Shown one piece after another: positions 55,901-63,747 of a stretch of DNA of 64,000 nt. Where the stretch lies: contig JAHBXQ010000011.1 of NCBI GenBank assembly GCA_019636345.1, positions 1-64,000 of the forward strand. The letters are read 5' to 3'. The DNA is from Pirellulales bacterium. GTDB lineage: Bacteria; Planctomycetota; Planctomycetia; Pirellulales; Lacipirellulaceae. Both the position numbers and the translations under genes were made by a program. How positions within the stretch are numbered: the first letter of the stretch is position 1; every line of letters starts with the position of its first letter. The notes beneath the pieces were generated by a model. The model made no database searches and was not told the origin of the DNA. It worked only from the letters and a program-made list of their open reading frames with translations.

Positions 55901-56454
55901 ACGGCGCGAAGAAACTGTATCTCGTCGGCGTGCAAGGCGTCGGCGCTCAGGCGGCGCTGGCGGTTGCGGCGGAGGTCGAACTCGGCGAGGCGTCGCTGGA
56001 AACTCCGCTCGCGGCGATTGCAGGCCGCATTGTCGCGGGCGACTCCCAGGGGAATCTGGCCGCGTTTGACGCCGCGACTCTCGCCCCGGCTGAGCCGACG
56101 TCGCTCGGCGGACGGATTACCTGGGGACCCTTCCCGCTCGGCCCCCCCGGGGGCGCCGCCGAAGCGGTGTTGGCGGCTCTTGATTCCGGGGAAGTCGTGG
56201 CGATCTCGCCGACGGCCGGCGTCGCGTGGCGGCAGCAGGTCGCCGGGCAACTCGGCGGGCGACCGCTGGTCGAGGGCGACGGCGTCTGGCTGCTCGACGT
56301 CGAGGGCCGCCTGATTCGGCTCGCCCTGAAAGACGGCCAGGAATCGGTGCGCATCGAGCTGGATGAGCCGGCCGTCTTCGGCCCGGTCCCCTTCGGCCCG
56401 CGATTGGTAGTCGCCGGCAGCGACGGGGCTCTTTTGGTCGTCAATCGACCGTGA
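52990..56454 (+). CDS. anchored TPR/PQQ-type beta-propeller protein
   Basis: A 1,154-residue protein. Residues 1-60 form a small helical module (DFLDVLAERKSVSTGVIAQL, then ELIDRDEAKRLLE), which resembles the N-terminal module of the kinase at 60552. Then come a Pro-rich linker, a Lys/Arg cluster and one membrane helix (about 183-207). The periplasmic part starts with a TPR (LFDAGSYSQAITQYEKFVAD) and a coiled-coil stretch, followed by propeller blades of the PQQ/BamB type (YGLSASDGTLLWRRPVG). It is in the ExbB/ExbD run and is a candidate partner of the stator. No PQQ catalytic residues are seen. Confidence 0.82.
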   Translation: MTPDDFLDVLAERKSVSTGVIAQLRQKVRQGDHRITSKSLLKFLVKKELIDRDEAKRLLETSLIVSPGAESSILGLVPLPKRPNQPPATPPAEPPAPIRRPAREEEPIALMPAEELPAAPGGLESLPGDRSLFSSAGLDDAAAGHDPLLEAEGGAGADGSSGKKKRSRKKRDRRRQNEWDSPLILLGFGGLASLLIAGAVIWYLLFRENADKLLQDAGRLFDAGSYSQAITQYEKFVADFPRHSDVSQARVRLEMSKLWRDTTGRSDFTTALATAQATTAAIQDEPAFSSEGESGGGSLSQAKSELSELLAKIATGLAAQAEQATEPAEIRQLIDSSKSAVGLCMNTKFVPQRLRLDSELESVRETLERVQRRLTRNEDLAQTIAAMDAAIKAADPAAAFTAHKELLATYPMLVTDEQLGAKVREVSAAEQALVKFTAEPRAAETAERPAPLAAAIALAERLSSAGPSGETGAIAVRIDGVLYGLSASDGTLLWRRPVGVGGTAFAGPDDLQIAVDSLHQEVVAVDGSSGKLAWRQPLGEALGQGALRDATLLVPGASGKLYVLDAVSGELRGHVQFSQPIRIPPAFSPRGDRVYVVGDYSNLYTLDAQTLSCLGVYFVGHAKGSVQAPPLPVLNKVLVAENAGVETCQLHVVGLDKRQAAMQPVTVLRLKGPVVTPLLSAGRRFAALTTLGEVAVYEAGAGDDAAAITQLAKRDANLAASIAPFGMLVEGTQESHLWVAAGNLQKFAVQPTGNRLPVRTLPRDYPGDVFDQALLRTGEVLIHVRRPQNGGGAIVEALDRDTDKTLWETRLAAPAAGAPAVDPQGLRISAASSAGGVYLLDRQSLGRRVQDRPLRAEGPGGQVALDELVDLGGGRMVAGAVGAKTLLLFRPDAPRDSLLPLPLPAALACEPIPWGEGVVVPTQIGQVFWLSAVDGGQLAAPFQPRMEPGQDVAWLAPTAVPGSELRFAISDGAKKLYLVGVQGVGAQAALAVAAEVELGEASLETPLAAIAGRIVAGDSQGNLAAFDAATLAPAEPTSLGGRITWGPFPLGPPGGAAEAVLAALDSGEVVAISPTAGVAWRQQVAGQLGGRPLVEGDGVWLLDVEGRLIRLALKDGQESVRIELDEPAVFGPVPFGPRLVVAGSDGALLVVNRP

Positions 56455-56515
56455 GCGACGCAATACCCGCCGGACTTCGCCCGATACGACGCACGAACAC
56501 GACTCGACGGCAACA

Positions 56516-58993
56516 ATGAGCCTGAGCTTCCGACAGACCGACGCCCTGGCGCCCGCGCGAAGACTGCGATTCGCGCTGGCGAGCGCGTGCGCCTTGATTG
56601 CGCTTGTCGTCGTCGGAACGAGTCTCGCCGCCGAAGATGCCGGCGAGGATGCCGCCGGCGAGTCGATCGAAGTGCCGCAGCGGCTGCTTGATCGCCCGCC
56701 GTTCGATCGCGTGACGCTCGACGCGGCCAGCCAGGGAGCGGTCATCGAGTCGGTGCTGCTGGACCTGCCCGATCGCCGCAAGCTGCGACCGTTTCCCCAG
56801 CAAGGCTCGCTGAAGATACGCCGACTCAGCAATCCCTCGACCCCGTACGAAGCGTCGTGGTCCGCGATTGCGAAGATCGAGCTGTACGAAGAGATGCTGC
56901 TGGCGGAGGCGCAACGGCTGACCGCCGCCGGCGCATTGACCGAAGCGTTCGAGTACTTCGGATTCCTGCTGAAGAACTACCAGGATTTGCCGGGGATTGA
57001 AGACGCTGCCCAAGATCACCTGTGGCAGGACGCGGCCGCGTCGTTCCGCGAGAAGCGGTTGGAGGACGCGCTGGCCAGTCTGCTGGCCCTCTACGATCGC
57101 AATCCGGCACACTCCCGGCTGGCGGGCGCCGTCGACGCGGTGAGCGACGTGCTAGTCACCCAGCGGTTAGCCAAGGGAGATTTCGCCTCTGCACGCACTG
57201 TGATCGACATGCTCGAGGCGTCGTTTCCCCAGGCGAAGCTCGCCAGCGTGGCCAAGTGGCGCCGCAAGTTCCGGGACGATGCGGCGACCGAGCTTGCCCG
57301 CGGACGACAGGCGATGGCCGCCGGGGAGTTCGCCGCGGCGCGAGCAGCCGTCACCCACGCCAGGGCGATCGACCCGGGAATCGAGGGCGCCGCGGCGCTG
57401 CTCGCCAAGATTCAGGACGCGGCGCCCGAGATTCGCGTCGGCGTACTGCAGGGGGCCCAGGTCGACGCCGGGGCGAATCCGTTGGAATGGGCGATCGTGC
57501 GCGCCCGGGGGCTCACCGACCCGCAGTTGATCGAGATGCCCTCGTTCAGCGCCGAAGGGGGGGACTATGAATCTCCCTGGGCCAAGATCGACACCGACGA
57601 CGAGGGGGTCGTCACTACTCTCTTGGCCGGCGAGTCGGGGCGCCGCTACGGCATCACGGCCGCGGCGATCGCTCGCCGGTTCTTGGCGATGGCTCGACCG
57701 GAGGGTGGATTCTACAGCGATGGATTCGCCGCATTGGCCGCCGCGGTTGACAGCGAGGGGGACGAAGTTCGCATCACTTGGCGGCGGCCCCATATCCGCC
57801 CGGCCGCCTTGCTCACGACTCCGCTGCGGGGGCTCGGAGGACCGGCGGCGGCCGAATTGTGGTTTGAACGCGACGCCGAACACGGCATGCCTGCTGAGGC
57901 GCGCTATGCCCGGGCGGCGATGACGGATGAATCGCCCGGAGCGTCGACGGTCCCGCGCTACATCGTCGAACAGGCGTTCGACGACGACGAGGGGGCCGCC
58001 GCGGCGCTCGCCGGCGGTTCGATCGATTTGCTCGACCGGGTCCCGCCGTGGCAGGTCGAACGTCTGACGCGGGCCGACGGCGTGCGGGTGGGTCGATACC
58101 GGTTGCCGACGGTGCACGTGCTGCTGCTGAACTACGACAATCCGCTGTTGGAACTGCGGGAGTTTCGGCGGGCCCTCTGCTACGGCACGGATCGTCAAGG
58201 GATCGTCCGCGACCTGCTGCTGGCGGGACGCGAGCAGATCGGGTTCCGCGTCCTCAGCGGGCCGTTTCTCGCCGGCGAGAACTCGACCGACCCGATCGGA
58301 TACGCCTATCTGGAGCAACTCGCCCCCCGGCCGTACGAGCCGCGGTTGGCCTCGGTGTTGGCGTCTGTGGCACGGGGAGCGCTGGCCAAGCGGAGCGCCG
58401 CAAGCGATGCCGCTTCGCAGTCCGCGGAAACCGATGACGCGGCGACCGACGAGGACGACTCGAACTCCTCCGAAGAGTCCGAGGAGAACGGCGACGACAA
58501 GCCTGCGGCTGCGCCCCCGACCCCGCTGCGGCTCGTTCATGCCGGCGATCCGGTCGCTCGGCTGGCGTGTCAGTCGATCAAGAGCCAGCTCGATCAAGTC
58601 GGCATTCCCGTCGAACTGATCGAAATCGGCAGCGAAGAGGATACGGGCGCCGACGGCAAGTACGACCTCGTCTACGCCGAGTTGGCGATGTGGGACCCGA
58701 TCGTCGACGCCCGGCGATTGCTCGGTCCGCGCGGCATCGCGGGGCAGTCCTCGGCCTACATGAGCCTCGCGCTCGATCGGCTGGAACGCGCGGAAAACTG
58801 GTCGCAGGTCATTCAACGGGCAAAGGAACTCCATCGGATCGCCCATTACGATCTGCCCGTGATCCCGTTATGGCAGACGGTCAACTACTACGCCTACCGC
58901 GACTGGCTGCAGGGAGTCGGCGAAGGACCGGTGACGCTCTACCAGAATCTGCCGCAGTGGCGCAAATCGTTCGCCGAGGGGGACCAGCCATGA
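56516..58993 (+). CDS. secreted TPR-like protein with family-5 solute-binding domain
   Basis: An 825-residue exported protein with a signal-type N-terminus. Residues about 110-300 are helical and TPR-like (FGFLLKNYQDLPGIEDAAQD). From about 310 it matches ABC family-5 (peptide/nickel-type) solute-binding proteins: LLLNYDNPLLELREFRRALC is the characteristic segment, and the C-terminal part has the domain's NYYAYRDWLQGV end. An acidic, Asp/Glu/Ser-rich insertion (about 635-665) interrupts it. No ABC permease is near, so it may have lost its transport role. Its stop overlaps the next start by four bases. Confidence 0.8.
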   Translation: MSLSFRQTDALAPARRLRFALASACALIALVVVGTSLAAEDAGEDAAGESIEVPQRLLDRPPFDRVTLDAASQGAVIESVLLDLPDRRKLRPFPQQGSLKIRRLSNPSTPYEASWSAIAKIELYEEMLLAEAQRLTAAGALTEAFEYFGFLLKNYQDLPGIEDAAQDHLWQDAAASFREKRLEDALASLLALYDRNPAHSRLAGAVDAVSDVLVTQRLAKGDFASARTVIDMLEASFPQAKLASVAKWRRKFRDDAATELARGRQAMAAGEFAAARAAVTHARAIDPGIEGAAALLAKIQDAAPEIRVGVLQGAQVDAGANPLEWAIVRARGLTDPQLIEMPSFSAEGGDYESPWAKIDTDDEGVVTTLLAGESGRRYGITAAAIARRFLAMARPEGGFYSDGFAALAAAVDSEGDEVRITWRRPHIRPAALLTTPLRGLGGPAAAELWFERDAEHGMPAEARYARAAMTDESPGASTVPRYIVEQAFDDDEGAAAALAGGSIDLLDRVPPWQVERLTRADGVRVGRYRLPTVHVLLLNYDNPLLELREFRRALCYGTDRQGIVRDLLLAGREQIGFRVLSGPFLAGENSTDPIGYAYLEQLAPRPYEPRLASVLASVARGALAKRSAASDAASQSAETDDAATDEDDSNSSEESEENGDDKPAAAPPTPLRLVHAGDPVARLACQSIKSQLDQVGIPVELIEIGSEEDTGADGKYDLVYAELAMWDPIVDARRLLGPRGIAGQSSAYMSLALDRLERAENWSQVIQRAKELHRIAHYDLPVIPLWQTVNYYAYRDWLQGVGEGPVTLYQNLPQWRKSFAEGDQP

Positions 58994-60429
58994 GCCGTTC
59001 CCTCCGCCGCATTGCTGGCGTCGCGCGACTTGTCTTGCTGCTCGCGGCGGCGTTTGTTGCGCGATCGACCGATGCCCTCGAGCAGAAGTTCTGGGGCGTT
59101 ACGCCGTACCGCGTCCGGGTCGAGGTCGCGGTCGACGCTGCGCTGCGGCCTGAGCCGCAGTTGGCGGAGCGTCTCGCGGCGGAACTCGCCGAGCGGATCG
59201 ACGGAGCGATTGGGCCGTTGTGGCGACTGGAGATCGTCGCGACCGAAGGGCCGCGCCGCTGGTCGATCCTCCGCGAACTCGACGCGATCGACCGACGCGA
59301 GCCGACCGTGCCGGATCTCGCCGTCGACAAGCTGCTGCTGTTGGCGGTTCGCGCCGAGCGGAGCGGCTGGCGAATTGCGGCACGAGAATACGACGACTAC
59401 CTCCGCCGGTGGGGCGAGGTCGGCGAGCGTACGGCGCCGCAGCGCGAGCTTTTGGGAGAAACCTGTTTCGAGCAGTTGGTCGCCGTGTTTTCGCCGTTGC
59501 TGTTGGTGCGCCCCCTGGACGAGGACGACGAGCGTGTCGAGCTCCTTCCTCGCGGGCGCGAGTTGCCGACGCCGGCGGGCGAAGCGCTGTTTCTGCGCCC
59601 CGGTCAACCGCTGCAACCGCTCATTCGTCGCACCGATCGCGCGGGCGAGTTGCTTCCCGACGGCGTGTCGAACGTTCCGTGGACCTATCTCGAAGCGATC
59701 GAGCCGCAGACCGACGGCAGTTGGCTGGCCGAGGTTCGGTCGGGGATTCGACGGCCGTTCCGGGCCCGGCGTCGCGGCCAGTTCGAGCAACTGGCGGTCG
59801 GGTTGCGCCCCTCCGGCGACTCGACCACGGTGCGTTTCTACGCCCGCAACAACCCCGCGACGGGGCTCGCCGGCTACGAAGTCTTCCGCAAGCTGCCCGG
59901 CGACCAGGGGACGGAACTGGTCGGCGTGACCAACCGCGACGGCGAGGCCACGATCCCCCGCTATGCCGAATCGGTGTCGACGTTGTTCCTGCGCAGCGAC
60001 GGGCAGTTGCTGGCCCGTATCCCCGTCGTGTCAGGGACCGCGACGCGGGTCGAGGCCCCCATTGCGGACGACGGCGCCCGGTTGCGGGCCCAGGCCGAGT
60101 TGCGAACCGTGCGCGAGGACCTGATCGATTTGGTCGCCCGGCGCGCGATCCTCATGGGGCGGGTCCGGGCTTATCTCAACGGGGGACGCCTCGACGACGC
60201 CAAGCGGTTGATGACGGAGCTGAGCGGCTTGGCGACCGTCGCGGAGTTCAGCAGGCGGATCGACGTCTCGCAACGAGCCAACCGCTCCCCCGATCCGCAG
60301 GTGCAGGAGCGAATCGACGCGATGTTCGCCGACACGCGCTCGCTGCTCGCAAAATTCCTGAGCATGAAGCAGATCACCGAGCTGCAAGCTGAAGTGAACC
60401 AAGCGAGCGCGGCGGCGGCGACGGAGTGA
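58990..60429 (+). CDS. secreted hypothetical protein
   Basis: A 479-residue protein whose ATG at 58990 overlaps the end of the solute-binding-like gene (ATGA), which supports this start over in-frame codons much further upstream. A signal peptide covers residues 1-30 (LVLLLAAAFVARSTDA). The mature part is beta-rich (RVRVEVAVDAALRPEPQLAE, VRFYARNNPATGLAGYEVF), with a helical end from residue about 370. No known domain was recognised. It is the last gene of the ExbBD run. Because its translation is linked to the preceding gene, it probably works with it outside the cytoplasm. Confidence 0.72.
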   Translation: MSRSLRRIAGVARLVLLLAAAFVARSTDALEQKFWGVTPYRVRVEVAVDAALRPEPQLAERLAAELAERIDGAIGPLWRLEIVATEGPRRWSILRELDAIDRREPTVPDLAVDKLLLLAVRAERSGWRIAAREYDDYLRRWGEVGERTAPQRELLGETCFEQLVAVFSPLLLVRPLDEDDERVELLPRGRELPTPAGEALFLRPGQPLQPLIRRTDRAGELLPDGVSNVPWTYLEAIEPQTDGSWLAEVRSGIRRPFRARRRGQFEQLAVGLRPSGDSTTVRFYARNNPATGLAGYEVFRKLPGDQGTELVGVTNRDGEATIPRYAESVSTLFLRSDGQLLARIPVVSGTATRVEAPIADDGARLRAQAELRTVREDLIDLVARRAILMGRVRAYLNGGRLDDAKRLMTELSGLATVAEFSRRIDVSQRANRSPDPQVQERIDAMFADTRSLLAKFLSMKQITELQAEVNQASAAAATE

Positions 60430-60551
60430 GCGCCTCCCTGCCGGCACGCGCGATCTCTTGGCAATGCACTTCAGATTCGCCGCAACAAGGCGCGAAAGGT
60501 TCCCCAGGGGTTGCGGTACGGTCCTGAGCGAGCTGACCGACAGGCGATCGG

Positions 60552-61925
60552 TCATCGCCCCATGCCCACCCACAACGCCGCTCCGATCCCCGTGGCGATC
60601 GCGGCGAACAGCAGCAACCGGGCCAGCGGGCTGAGGAGCCGTTCCTTCGGCTCTAAGGGCGACCCGGCCGACTCGCCGACCGCGGCCGGCGACGCCGCAC
60701 TTCCCTGCGGTCCTGAGCCCTCGACTCGCGTTCGCGAGCCGCTGGCAACAGGCGTGCCGCCGCCCCAGGAAGAGGGGGTCGCGTCGACCCCCTCGGCGGG
60801 CAGCGTGTCGGCCAATCCCGCGGTGATCAGCGATCGTTCCTGCTGCTCGCCGGCGCATTGCCCCAAGGCCTGCAATCGGCGTTCGTCCAGCCGCTCGGTC
60901 CATGGCCGCAATCGTTCGACGACCTCGGCCGCCGTGGCGATCCGATCCTCGGGACGCTTGCGGGTCATCGCGGCGATCAGATCCATCAGGTCGTCGTGCA
61001 CGGCCGAGTTGAACCGCCGGGGCGTGATCGGCAACTCCTCGACGTGCCGCCGCAGCTTCTCGCTGGTGCGACCGCCGGGGAACGGCACCTTGCCGGTGAC
61101 GGCGTAATACAGCGTGCACCCCAGCGAATAGACGTCGCTTACCGGGCGAACCGCCTGGGGGGAGAGGACGCACTCGGGGGCGAGGAAATCCGGGGTCCCG
61201 ACGATGTTGCTCCGCTCGGCGGCGGGGGCGGGTTCGGCGTCGTTGGCGAACGCGGCGAGTCCCAGATCGGTCAGTTTCGTGCGGCCCTCGGGCGTCACCA
61301 GCAGGTTGCCCGGCTTCACGTCGCGATGCACGAGCCCTCGTTCGTGGGCGTAGGCGAGCGCCTCGGCCGCTTGGGCGATGACCCACGCCGCCTGTTCGTC
61401 GTCAAGCGGACCGTGATGCCGCACGAGACGCCGCAAGTCGGACCCCGGCACGTACTCGGTGACGAGATAATACGTCTCCCCGTCGCGATCGGCGAACGAC
61501 AGCCGCACGAGGTTCGGGTGATCGAGCTGCGCCTGGGCGCGGATCTCGCGACAGAAACTGGCGATCGACATGGGCGTCATCTGCGATCGGGGCAAGACTT
61601 TGATCGCCTCGATGCGGCCTAGCAGTTGGTGCTCCCCCTTGAACACGTACCCCATGCCGCCGCGGCCGATCGCGTCGAAGATGCGGTAGGGCCCCAGGGT
61701 GAACTTGGTGCGACCCTGACGCAGCTGCTCGGCTTGCCAGCGGTTCACGAAGCCCAAAGCGACGAGGTGCTCGGCCAGCAGTTCGTCGGTGACGTCGTTG
61801 AGACACCGATCGCCCCCCGCCGAGCCGGCCACCAGCGCATCCCACGCCCGGTCGATTTGCGCCTGGGTCAAGAGCCCGCTGGCCAGACCGGCCTGTTCGA
61901 GGAGTGAATGAGGCGAGGAGCTCAC
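60552..61925 (-). CDS. membrane-anchored Ser/Thr protein kinase
   Basis: A 457-residue kinase. The GTG at 61925 is chosen as start; the longer upstream frame overlaps the rluA-type gene and has no likeness. A helical module (about 7-70, including QAQIDRAWDALVAG) precedes the kinase: glycine loop GRGGMG (87-92), lysine K109, catalytic loop HRDVKPGN with D202, and DLG (D220) in place of DFG. A membrane helix is at about 435-455, so the kinase is cytoplasmic and tail-anchored. The N-terminal module is similar in plan to that of the propeller protein at 52990. It ends 122 bp from the converging secreted-protein gene. The target is unknown. Confidence 0.9.
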   Translation of the reverse strand: MSSSPHSLLEQAGLASGLLTQAQIDRAWDALVAGSAGGDRCLNDVTDELLAEHLVALGFVNRWQAEQLRQGRTKFTLGPYRIFDAIGRGGMGYVFKGEHQLLGRIEAIKVLPRSQMTPMSIASFCREIRAQAQLDHPNLVRLSFADRDGETYYLVTEYVPGSDLRRLVRHHGPLDDEQAAWVIAQAAEALAYAHERGLVHRDVKPGNLLVTPEGRTKLTDLGLAAFANDAEPAPAAERSNIVGTPDFLAPECVLSPQAVRPVSDVYSLGCTLYYAVTGKVPFPGGRTSEKLRRHVEELPITPRRFNSAVHDDLMDLIAAMTRKRPEDRIATAAEVVERLRPWTERLDERRLQALGQCAGEQQERSLITAGLADTLPAEGVDATPSSWGGGTPVASGSRTRVEGSGPQGSAASPAAVGESAGSPLEPKERLLSPLARLLLFAAIATGIGAALWVGMGR

Positions 61926-62016
61926 GGGCAAAGTCGCACCGGGACGAAGGAATCGCGCCGCACCGCCGGCGGCGCGATCAAGTGTACCTCGCCTCGGACG
62001 GCTCGGCAAAACGGGG

Positions 62017-62718
62017 CTACTCCTCGAAGCCGTCCAGCAGCGCAGCGGCGTCGCGCCGTCGCCGCCACGAGCGCGGCAGCGGGGCGAGGATCTCCAGCGG
62101 CTCGCGCCGCACCGGATGTTCCAGCGCGAGGAACCTCGCATGCAGCGCGATTCCCTCCGGAAACGGCTCCGTGCTGCCGTACTTGCGGTCCCCAAGGATC
62201 GGCCAACCCGCCTTAGATAGTTGCACGCGAATCTGATGCTTGCGACCTGTCTCCAATTCGATCTGCACGTGCGTCAGTTCTCCGCGGGAAGCGAGCCGGC
62301 GATACGCCAAGCGAGCCAGTCGGGCGTCGGGACACGCGGCATGCGTCGCATGAACCCGGCGATGGCGCTCGTCGTGCCGCAGGTAGTGTTCGAGCTCGCC
62401 CGCCGCCGGTTCGACTTCGCCCGCGACGATCGCCCAGTAGATCTTGTCGACCCGGCGTGAACGAAACGCTTCGCTCAGCCGAGCCGCCGCCTTGGAGGTC
62501 TTCGCCAACAGCGTGACGCCGGTCACCGGGGCGTCGAGCCGGCTGACGATCCCCAGGTAGACGTTCCCCGGCTTCTGATACGCCTGCTTGAGATAGTCCT
62601 TGGCGATCGTCAACAGGCTCGCCTTGTCCTCGCTCACCCCCATCGTGGGGAGCATTGCCGGCTTGTTGACGGCCAGCAGATGGTTGTCCTCGTACAGAAT
62701 GTCCAGCGGTGCAGGCAT
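62017..62718 (-). CDS. RluA family pseudouridine synthase
   Basis: A 233-residue enzyme that converts uridine to pseudouridine in rRNA or tRNA. The catalytic aspartate is D62 in the conserved SRLDAPVTG segment, and the LETGRKHQIRVQLSKAGWPI region is the typical later motif. There is no S4 domain, so it is of the short RluA/RluC-like type; the target position cannot be read. It lies 92 bp before the kinase gene on the same strand and divergent from maf across a 195-bp gap. Confidence 0.92.
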   Translation of the reverse strand: MPAPLDILYEDNHLLAVNKPAMLPTMGVSEDKASLLTIAKDYLKQAYQKPGNVYLGIVSRLDAPVTGVTLLAKTSKAAARLSEAFRSRRVDKIYWAIVAGEVEPAAGELEHYLRHDERHRRVHATHAACPDARLARLAYRRLASRGELTHVQIELETGRKHQIRVQLSKAGWPILGDRKYGSTEPFPEGIALHARFLALEHPVRREPLEILAPLPRSWRRRRDAAALLDGFEE

Positions 62719-62780
62719 GTCGATCGACGGGCAAGAAGAAGTTCGGCGCCCGGGGGAGAGCGTCGTCGCGGGCTATGCGC

Positions 62781-62786
62781 TACAAT
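62781..62786 (+). promoter_or_regulatory. -10-like element of the maf gene
   Basis: TACAAT, five of six, in the context GCTACAATG, lies 128 bases before the maf ATG. No matching -35 box was found. Confidence 0.3.
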
Positions 62787-62913
62787 GCGTTTGCTCCCCG
62801 CAGCTTACCCCAAGCTCGGGCGAAGCGAAGCGGTCGATCGGCGCCAAACCCGATCCGTCCCCCGAACCGGCGGTCCATGGCCGTCAGCCAGTTGCAGATC
62901 TGCTTGGGAGACC

Positions 62914-63591
62914 ATGCCGAATTTGCCTTCCTTGATTCTCGCCAGCGGGTCGCCTCAGCGTCGACGGCTGATGGCCGAGGCGGGCTATCGGTTTACAGTG
63001 ATGCGGCCCGACGACCACGTCGAGTGCGGCATCTGCTCGACCGGCGGTCCCGCGGCCCTGGTCGCCGAGTTGGCCGCGGAGAAAGCGGCGCACGTCGCCG
63101 CTCGGCTGGCGCAGGGCGAGCTTCCTTGGTCCGATGACGGACAAACCTCCGTGTCGGTCGTCGCCAATCAGGCCGCATCAGCCTTGATTGTCGCCTGCGA
63201 CACGGTCGCCGAATGCGAAGGCCATATCCTGGGCAAACCCCATGACGAGGCCCACGCCGCCGACATGTTGCGCCGCTTGCGCGGCAATCGCCACCGCGTG
63301 TACAGCGGATTATGCCTCTGGCCGTGGGGGGGACCCGACGCCCCAGTCCCTGTGACGCGGTTGGCGGTCTCGGAACTGTTCATGGAGTCGATTTCCGAGG
63401 ACCAGCTCGAGGAGTATCTCGCCAGCGGCCTGTGGGAAGGCAAGGCGGGCGCCTTCGGCTACCAGGACCGCCACGGCTGGCTCCGTCTCGACAGCGGCAG
63501 CGAGTCGAACGTCATCGGTCTTCCGCTGGAACTGCTGGCCGAAATGCTCGCCGACCACGATCGGTCGCTCTCGGGAGAGCGGGAGAGGTGA
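62914..63591 (+). CDS. maf: Maf family nucleotide pyrophosphatase
   Basis: A 225-residue protein with the Maf opening LASGSPQRRRLM and the central CDTVAE motif with its catalytic aspartate. Maf proteins hydrolyse dTTP/UTP or modified nucleotides and also affect cell division. It is about 30 residues longer than usual, by a loop before CDTVAE (residues about 60-85) and a charged end. The ATG at 62914 has a GGGAG site just upstream, while in-frame codons further up are out of the family. Confidence 0.85.
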   Translation: MPNLPSLILASGSPQRRRLMAEAGYRFTVMRPDDHVECGICSTGGPAALVAELAAEKAAHVAARLAQGELPWSDDGQTSVSVVANQAASALIVACDTVAECEGHILGKPHDEAHAADMLRRLRGNRHRVYSGLCLWPWGGPDAPVPVTRLAVSELFMESISEDQLEEYLASGLWEGKAGAFGYQDRHGWLRLDSGSESNVIGLPLELLAEMLADHDRSLSGERER

Positions 63592-63747
63592 CGCCTCGCT
63601 TCCTCCTTGCTCCAGCCGGTTCGACCCCTGCCAAGCGCAGGCTGACGTTTCGATCCGAACTGTCAGCTGATTGCCCCTGCGGATATACTCTCGACAGCAC
63701 AGTTCCTCTGCTCGTTCTTGCCCCATGACGGACGTCGGCGGTCATCC

